Shown in pieces: positions 58,887 through 64,000 of a DNA stretch of 64,000 nucleotides. The DNA comes from Bacillota bacterium (GTDB lineage Bacteria; Bacillota; Clostridia; Christensenellales; SZUA-584), in NCBI GenBank assembly GCA_023461435.1, contig JAEYLC010000048.1:62001-126000 (forward strand). Reading direction: 5' to 3'. Below the pieces are notes generated by a model. It was not told the origin of the DNA. It did not search any database and saw nothing but the letters and a program-made list of their open reading frames with translations. Within the stretch, counting starts at the first letter, position 1. Every line of letters begins with the position of its first letter. Both the position numbers and the translations under genes were made by a program.

Positions 58887-60767
58887 TCAGCCCATCAGCT
58901 TGCAGATGTTGTTGCTGAACGCAAGCGGGTCTTCCACGCTGAGCCCCTCCATGAGCAGCGCCTGATTATAAAGCAAATCGGTAAACAGCTTGAACTTCTC
59001 TTCGTCATGCTCGAACGCGTCCTTGAGCGATGCGTAAACGCTGTGCCCCGGATTCAGCTCGAGCACCTTTTCCGCCGTGATGCTTTGGTTGCCCGGCATC
59101 GTCTTTAAAATCTTCTCCATCTCGATGGACACCTGGCCTTCGCTAATCAGGCACACCGGGTGGGATTTGAGCCGTTTGCTCAAGCGGATGTCTTTGACCT
59201 TGCCCGCAAGCAGCTCCTTCATACTGTCAAACAGCGCCTTGTCGTCCTGCGCCTGCGTTTCGGCTTCTTTCTTCTCTTCCTCGGTTTCAAGGCCGACGTC
59301 GCTCGCGGAGACGGATTTGAACGCCTTTTCCTTGTAGTTCATCAGCACCTGAATCGCGAACTCGTCCACGTCCTCGGTCAGGTACAGTATCTCATAGCCC
59401 TTGTCAAGCACCATCTCGGTCTGCGGCATTTTGGCGATGCGGTCGATGGATTCGCCCGCCGCGTAGTAGATATACTTCTGGTCGTCCTTCATACGGTCCA
59501 CGTATTCCTGCAGCGTCGCCAGCTTCTTCTCGGACGACGAGTAGAACATCAGCAAGTCCTGCAGGTCTTCCTTGTCCATGCCGAAGCTGTTGTATGTACC
59601 GAATTTGAGCTGTCTGCCGAACGACTGATAGAATGCTTCGTACTTCTCGCGGTCGTTCTTTTGCAGGTTTTCCAGCTCCGATTTGATTTTGTTTTTTATG
59701 TTCTTCGCGATCAGCTTAAGCTGACGGTTGTGCTGCAGCAGCTCGCGCGAGATGTTGAGCGAGAGATCATCCGATTCCACCATGCCTCGCACGAAACTGA
59801 AATAATCGGGCAGCAGATCGGGGCATTTGTTCATGATGAGCACGCCGTTGGCGTACAGCTCGAGCCCCTTTTCATACTCTTTTGTGTAAAAATCAAAAGG
59901 CGTCTTTTCGGGGATATACAGTATCGCGTTGTAGCGCACCGTGCCTTCCGTTTTGATATGCAGATGCGCCGCGGGCTTGTCGAACCCGAAATGCTTCTCC
60001 GAATAGAACTGCTCGTAATCCTCGTCGGTCAGCTCAGCTTTATTTTTGCGCCAGATCGGCACCATGCTGTTAAGCACCTGTTCTTCAACGATGGTTTCGT
60101 ATTCGTCCTTTTCGCCTTCCTTGGGGCGGCTTTCGGAGATATCCATCCTGATGGGGTAACGGATGAAATCCGAATACTTCTTCACGAGCGCGCGCAGCCG
60201 GTATTCCTCCAAGAACTCATCGTAGTTCTCGTCCTCGGTGTTTTCCTTGATATCAAGAATGATCTCCGTACCGACGCTCTCTTTTGCGCACGGCTCAATC
60301 GTATAGCCGCTTTCCCCTTCGGATTCCCATTTCCAGCCCTCCTCGCTTCCAAGCGCGCGGCTGACCACGGTCACCTTCTCGGCCACCATAAACGCGGAAT
60401 AAAAGCCCACACCGAACTGTCCGATGATGTCGAACCCGTCCTTGAGCTCGTGCTCTTTCTTGAAATTGAGCGTGCCGCTTTTCGCGATGGTCCCAAGGTT
60501 GTCTTCAAGCTCCTCTTTGGTCATGCCGATGCCCGTATCAATGATGCGCAGCGTCCGGCTCGATTTATTCGGAATCAGCTTGATATAATAATCCCCACTG
60601 TTGAAGCTGATCGATTCGTCGGTCAGCGCCTTGTAATAAATCTTGTCGATCGCGTCGCTGGCGTTAGATATGAGCTCCCGAAGGAATATCTCCTTGTGCG
60701 TATAAATTGAGTGAATCATGAGATTCAGCAGCTGCTTTGATTCGGCTTTAAACTGCTTTTTGGCCAT
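58887..60767 (-). CDS. htpG: Molecular chaperone HtpG (Hsp90)
   Basis: The 626-residue product is a full Hsp90. The GHKL ATP-binding domain has ELISNASDAIDKI, DTGIGMTKEEL and GQFGVGFYSAFMVAEKV. The middle domain has IKTEGTVRYNAILYIPEKTPFDFY and ISRELLQHNRQLKLI. The C-terminal dimer domain follows. It acts in the cytoplasm in protein folding under stress. The ATG at 60767 follows GGAG by nine bases. A perfect CIRCE operator overlaps its promoter region, so it should be repressed by HrcA. Confidence 0.97.
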   Translation of the reverse strand: MAKKQFKAESKQLLNLMIHSIYTHKEIFLRELISNASDAIDKIYYKALTDESISFNSGDYYIKLIPNKSSRTLRIIDTGIGMTKEELEDNLGTIAKSGTLNFKKEHELKDGFDIIGQFGVGFYSAFMVAEKVTVVSRALGSEEGWKWESEGESGYTIEPCAKESVGTEIILDIKENTEDENYDEFLEEYRLRALVKKYSDFIRYPIRMDISESRPKEGEKDEYETIVEEQVLNSMVPIWRKNKAELTDEDYEQFYSEKHFGFDKPAAHLHIKTEGTVRYNAILYIPEKTPFDFYTKEYEKGLELYANGVLIMNKCPDLLPDYFSFVRGMVESDDLSLNISRELLQHNRQLKLIAKNIKNKIKSELENLQKNDREKYEAFYQSFGRQLKFGTYNSFGMDKEDLQDLLMFYSSSEKKLATLQEYVDRMKDDQKYIYYAAGESIDRIAKMPQTEMVLDKGYEILYLTEDVDEFAIQVLMNYKEKAFKSVSASDVGLETEEEKKEAETQAQDDKALFDSMKELLAGKVKDIRLSKRLKSHPVCLISEGQVSIEMEKILKTMPGNQSITAEKVLELNPGHSVYASLKDAFEHDEEKFKLFTDLLYNQALLMEGLSVEDPLAFSNNICKLMG

Positions 60768-60794
60768 TCTCACCGTCTCCTTTATGCAATGTTG

Positions 60795-60821
60795 TTAGCA
60801 CTCTTATTAGCCGAGTGCTAA
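60795..60821 (-). promoter_or_regulatory. CIRCE operator (HrcA binding site) of htpG
   Basis: TTAGCACTC (60795-60803), nine bases, then GAGTGCTAA (60813-60821): a perfect match to the CIRCE inverted repeat. It lies just downstream of the -10 element, where bound HrcA would block transcription. Confidence 0.95.
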
Positions 60822-60825
60822 CGGT

Positions 60826-60854
60826 ATTTTAGCACCATTTGACTGTGATTTCAA
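60826..60854 (-). promoter_or_regulatory. Sigma-A promoter of htpG
   Basis: On the minus strand TTGAAA (60854-60849), a 17-bp spacer and TAAAAT (60831-60826) lie directly upstream of the CIRCE element, the normal arrangement of HrcA-controlled genes. Confidence 0.8.
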
Positions 60855-60891
60855 CACCCCTTCATAAGAGACAAGAATAATTTACATTTTA

Positions 60892-61010
60892 TTCGAATTC
60901 TCGGAATGGCTTGGTCTATATATTTCTTTTATTTCATTTAAAGCTATTGACTTCCAGCTTTTATTCTTGTAATATACAGAACAGGATATATTCTTGAATT
61001 CTAGAGAATG
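60892..61010 (+). promoter_or_regulatory. Candidate BlaI-type operator repeats flanking the blaI-like promoter
   Basis: Two similar sequences, TTCGAATTCTCGGAATG (60892-60908) and TTGAATTCTAGAGAATG (60994-61010), flank the promoter at 60947-60975. The second lies between the predicted start of transcription and the ribosome binding site. They do not match the classical TACA/TGTA BlaI/MecI box. Binding by the repressor encoded next is inferred from position only. Confidence 0.4.
60947..60975 (+). promoter_or_regulatory. Promoter of the blaI-like/M56 operon
   Basis: TTGACT, a 17-bp spacer and TAATAT lie 49 bp before the ATG at 61025. Confidence 0.7.
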
Positions 61011-61024
61011 CACGGGAGGATGAT

Positions 61025-61420
61025 ATGACAAAAAAGCTTCTGGATTGTGAATGGACACTGCTGCGGGCGCTCTGGGGCAAAAAACCGCAGAGCATGAAAC
61101 AGATCATTGCCGGCGTCAAGAAGGATCAGCCGAACACTAAGTGGAGCTATAAAACATATCATTCCTATCTTCGGGCAATGCTCGAAAAAGGGCTGATCGG
61201 CTGCGACATCATCAGCGCGCGTGACAAACGGTATTTTGCGGTGATAACCCGCGAAGAAGCGTTGAAAAACGAAAGTGACTCGTTGCTTTCCCGTATCAGC
61301 ATCGATTCAATGGGGCGGCTCGTCGCGATGATGGCAAAGCAAGGCCAGATATCGGATTGCGACAAGCAGGAGCTGGCGCTGCTGTTTGAGCAGCTAAGCA
61401 GAGAAGGTGACCCGCAATGA
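61025..61420 (+). CDS. BlaI/MecI-family transcriptional repressor
   Basis: The 131-residue product has the winged helix of BlaI/MecI proteins (CEWTLLRALWGKKPQSMKQIIAG, WSYKTYHSYLRAMLEKGLIG, then the wing DKRYFAVIT) and a C-terminal dimer helix. Such repressors are cut or released by the partner membrane protease. Its stop codon overlaps the start of the M56 peptidase gene by 4 bp. GGGAGG precedes the ATG. No beta-lactamase gene is nearby in the window. Confidence 0.9.
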   Translation: MTKKLLDCEWTLLRALWGKKPQSMKQIIAGVKKDQPNTKWSYKTYHSYLRAMLEKGLIGCDIISARDKRYFAVITREEALKNESDSLLSRISIDSMGRLVAMMAKQGQISDCDKQELALLFEQLSREGDPQ

Positions 61421-63873
61421 CAGCGAATATTGTCACCACGTTATTGGTGAATTCGATTGTGTTCTCGGGTCTGTTTTTATTCTTGCTCATTCTAAGGAAG
61501 CTGTTGTCCGTCAAGATATCAGCGTTGATGCAATACGCGCTTTTGGCCGTCGTCGTATTAAAATTGCTTATCCCCTTTGGGTTTGTAAGCGCCATAAGCC
61601 CGCTTGGCTGGCTCAAAAATAACGCGACTCTAGCGGAAGCAGCGCAAGGCGACGCAGAGCAGCCCGAACCCTTTGCATATACCGGTGCCGGGCAAACACT
61701 CGGAATGCACAATAAAGTAACGCCGTCTGCTCAAACACCCTTGACAGATAAGGCAGATACCCAAGCGTCACAGACGAAGACCACTCAGATACCGCATCCG
61801 GCTGAAAAAACAATACTGCACTGGTCGGCATGGGTCTGCATCGTATGGCTGATTGGCGCGCTGGCTATGGCGCTTTGGCTGAGTTTAAGCCTGCAAAATA
61901 TGCATAGGCGCATCCGGCACGCAAGAACAGAAGTGCCGGAACACATTCTGATAATTTTTGAAGCATGTAAAAAGGAGCTTGGCATCAAGGGGCGCATTGG
62001 CTTGGTGATGCAAACGGCGATTCCCGTGCCCACCGTTACCGGTATCCTCAGGCCCAGATTGATTATGCCGGACAGCATCATCGATAAAGAATCCACAGTC
62101 CTTAGAAACATCTTTCTGCACGAGCTCACACATTATAAACACGGCGATTTGGTTGTGATTGGCGTTATGAATTTCCTGAACTGCCTGTATTGGTTTAATC
62201 CGTTGGTATGGCTGTGCTTCAAGCTGATGCGCAGCGATATGGAAACGATTTGTGACCAGCGGTGTCTGCGGATGATGACAAAGGCCGACCAAAGCGGTTA
62301 TGTGGCTACCGTGCTTCAGTTTGCCGGAATGCCACCGGCTATGCGCCTCCAGGCTGCGATAGCCATCACGGATGGACGAAGCAATATGGAACAAAGAATA
62401 CGCAATATGTTCAAAATACGCAGGACGCGCGGCGTCACAAGAATACTGGTGATTTTGATTGCGGGCATAATGCTGGTCACTGGCGTATTAACGGCGTGCC
62501 AGCCCACGCCGGAGAAAGCAGTGGTGATCGGCAAGGGGAACGATGCCCTGGAAAGTGCCGTCGCGGCAACGGCGCTGCCCGAGTCCTCACCGGTTATCAG
62601 TGAAGAGAGGACAGATAACACATCGCCTACAAACATGGTGCTGAGCGGGCACTGGCAGGATACGCTGTCGGAAAACGACGTGACGATAAATATTGACGCC
62701 GATGTCTGCGTGCCCAACGTGTCCTCTTATCCGGTATACGAGGTTGCGCCGTATTTCACCGACGAGACACTTGCGAGAAAATTTATAAGCGTATTGGCAA
62801 AGGACGCGGTTGAAATACATAACGGCGCTTATTCGCTGCCCGAAGATTATGAGCGGACGATTCTCAGCTTGAAAAAAGAAAAAGCCGAGCTTGAGGCGGG
62901 AAAAACGGGAGATGACAGCATCACGCCGATAAAGGAACAAATTGCCGCGATAGATGAGCAGTTAAAACAGGTCGAGCAAGAGTATGCCGAGTCAAAAAAA
63001 GAGAGCGATCTGATCGGACAGCCGCTTGATTTCTCCTTTGACGGCAGCCACAGTCAACTGGTGGAAGACACCGATGTTTTAAAAGACCGGACTCTGCAAT
63101 TTACGGCCACAATGAAGGACGGCAGCAAAAGAATGCTGGGTTTTCAAAATATACAAGAAAGCACGGTGCAGCATACGATTCTGTATTGCCTCGACCCTCA
63201 GGCAAAAAGAACATATGAAGCGGGGAACCTGCCGTCAACCGAAGAAGCTGTCAGCGCTGCGATGAATATTATAAACGAATTGGATATCGGTGCGTTCGAC
63301 TTCAAATATGAGCGGCTGGAATATGGGATCGACGAGAACACCGGGCAGTTTGTGGACGAGCCTAACGCAAAGCAGCTGTTTTTTGCAAAAAGCTACAACG
63401 GCATCCCCGTCAATCAATACATCGGAGCCGACAACCCCGCATGTGTACCGGAGGATGAGCTCGTATATAACATCGTTTTGCGGCAGGAAGAAATAAGCGT
63501 TACATTCAATCAAGATGGTATGTTTTGTTTTTCCTGGGATACGCCCTGTAAAGTTCTGCGCACAGAAAATGAAAACGTGGCGGTAATTTCCTTCGACGAA
63601 GCCAAGGATATTTTTAATCAGCATGTGATGTACAGCATTTATCCATGGGAAGACCGTGAAACGAAGATAGACATCAATGAGGTGCGTTTGGGATATATGG
63701 CGATACCGGTAAAGGACGACTTATCTTCATTCAGAACCATACCCGTTTGGGATTTCATCGGCGCGGACAATACATTTGGCGACGAAAAATATCACCACTA
63801 TGACAACCAAAGGAGTTTTGTCACGATCAACGCCATCGACGGCAGCGTGATAGACAGGAATTTGGGATATTAA
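61417..63873 (+). CDS. BlaR1/MecR1-type M56 membrane metallopeptidase with unusual C-terminal region
   Basis: The 818-residue product has N-terminal membrane helices (about 5-28, 35-58 and 128-150) and the M56 zinc-protease motif HELTHYKHGD (His234-His238). Another helix follows at about 341-362 (ILVILIAGIMLVTGVLTACQ). Then comes an extracytoplasmic region of about 450 residues with a coiled-coil stretch near 480-530 (LKKEKAELEAG...AAIDEQLKQVEQEYAESKKE). Unlike true BlaR1, the C-terminus has no penicillin-binding SxxK domain that I can see, so the signal is probably not a beta-lactam. It presumably inactivates the BlaI-like repressor when the outer region senses its ligand. Confidence 0.88.
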   Translation: MTANIVTTLLVNSIVFSGLFLFLLILRKLLSVKISALMQYALLAVVVLKLLIPFGFVSAISPLGWLKNNATLAEAAQGDAEQPEPFAYTGAGQTLGMHNKVTPSAQTPLTDKADTQASQTKTTQIPHPAEKTILHWSAWVCIVWLIGALAMALWLSLSLQNMHRRIRHARTEVPEHILIIFEACKKELGIKGRIGLVMQTAIPVPTVTGILRPRLIMPDSIIDKESTVLRNIFLHELTHYKHGDLVVIGVMNFLNCLYWFNPLVWLCFKLMRSDMETICDQRCLRMMTKADQSGYVATVLQFAGMPPAMRLQAAIAITDGRSNMEQRIRNMFKIRRTRGVTRILVILIAGIMLVTGVLTACQPTPEKAVVIGKGNDALESAVAATALPESSPVISEERTDNTSPTNMVLSGHWQDTLSENDVTINIDADVCVPNVSSYPVYEVAPYFTDETLARKFISVLAKDAVEIHNGAYSLPEDYERTILSLKKEKAELEAGKTGDDSITPIKEQIAAIDEQLKQVEQEYAESKKESDLIGQPLDFSFDGSHSQLVEDTDVLKDRTLQFTATMKDGSKRMLGFQNIQESTVQHTILYCLDPQAKRTYEAGNLPSTEEAVSAAMNIINELDIGAFDFKYERLEYGIDENTGQFVDEPNAKQLFFAKSYNGIPVNQYIGADNPACVPEDELVYNIVLRQEEISVTFNQDGMFCFSWDTPCKVLRTENENVAVISFDEAKDIFNQHVMYSIYPWEDRETKIDINEVRLGYMAIPVKDDLSSFRTIPVWDFIGADNTFGDEKYHHYDNQRSFVTINAIDGSVIDRNLGY

Positions 63874-63914
63874 ACGCCGAAAAAAACAGCGATACCGGAC
63901 TATAAAAACATGAG

Positions 63915-63952
63915 AGCCTGATATAAATTTATCGCATATCAGGCTTTTTTAT
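63915..63952 (+). terminator. Terminator after the M56 peptidase gene
   Basis: A 10-bp perfect stem (AGCCTGATAT, 63915-63924, with 63936-63945) is followed by TTTTTTATT. Confidence 0.9.
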
Positions 63953-63969
63953 TATATCAGCAATAGTTC

Positions 63970-63997
63970 TTGACAAAAATGGTATTTTTCTTATAAT
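63970..63997 (+). promoter_or_regulatory. Near-perfect promoter at the window edge
   Basis: TTGACA, a 16-bp spacer and TATAAT: both hexamers match the sigma-A consensus exactly. The gene it serves lies beyond the right edge. Confidence 0.7.
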
Positions 63998-64000
63998 CAT

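Noticed and set aside
59160..60710. 516-codon open frame on the plus strand
   Set aside because: It lies entirely antisense to htpG, which is complete and strongly conserved. The translation is typical of a codon-bias shadow and has no family features.

Overview
The window looks like chromosomal DNA of a spore-forming, probably anaerobic member of the Clostridia with a fairly G+C-rich core genome. The sequence-based reasons are a complete spoIIID, strong AGGAGG-type ribosome binding sites, near-consensus sigma-A promoters, a CIRCE heat-shock operator, many short factor-independent terminators and ferredoxin-type electron-transfer genes. The genus cannot be named from this stretch. No rRNA, tRNA, CRISPR array, prophage or transposase gene was seen. 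Three stretches (about 11.4-15.1 kb, 27.3-29.2 kb and 50.6-52.5 kb) are clearly A+T-richer than the rest and carry sporadically distributed, defence-like genes.

Layout. 0-11.2 kb: the start of a chemotaxis receptor (cut by the window edge), an SDR-family dehydrogenase with a small membrane protein, spoIIID, a 1852-residue membrane-anchored surface protein (two C-type-lectin-like regions, a duplicated module, six InlB-type repeats), and a divergent 7TM histidine kinase/BTAD response regulator pair. 11.3-15.1 kb: an A+T-rich island with an ABC three-component system (HNH effector, small middle component, DUF2326 ATPase) plus a DUF2971 gene. 15.1-25.1 kb: a ten-gene minus-strand cluster. It holds an APC permease, a glutamine-synthetase-like ligase, three split glutamate-synthase-like subunits, a four-part FAD/Fe-S amine dehydrogenase and a RidA protein. 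Its gene content matches the logic of the N-methylglutamate (methylamine) pathway. 25.6-27.1 kb: a large HTH regulator. 27.3-29.2 kb: a second A+T-rich island, FRG-domain protein plus DUF2971. Both of these islands are preceded by a copy of the same 54-bp sequence and end in look-alike GC hairpins.

29.6-50.6 kb is mostly housekeeping: an MBL-fold hydrolase, GntR regulator, sigma factor operon, radical SAM protein, thioredoxin, Crp/Fnr regulator, aldehyde dehydrogenase, acetyltransferase, small membrane and lipoproteins, TypA, a divergent MocR/EamA pair, an HD-GYP-CheW-MCP signalling group, an aldo/keto reductase and an amidase-like protein. 50.6-52.5 kb: a tightly overlapping three-gene module with a TIGR04255-type protein. 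52.5-58 kb: a polyphosphate operon (Ppx/GppA, CHAD protein, Ppx/GppA, Ppk1). 58-64 kb: ThpR, CIRCE-controlled HtpG, and a BlaI/M56-peptidase regulatory pair.

The most interesting items are the two defence-like cassettes that share flanking sequence, the amine-to-glutamate cluster in what looks like an anaerobe, and the three-gene TIGR04255 module.
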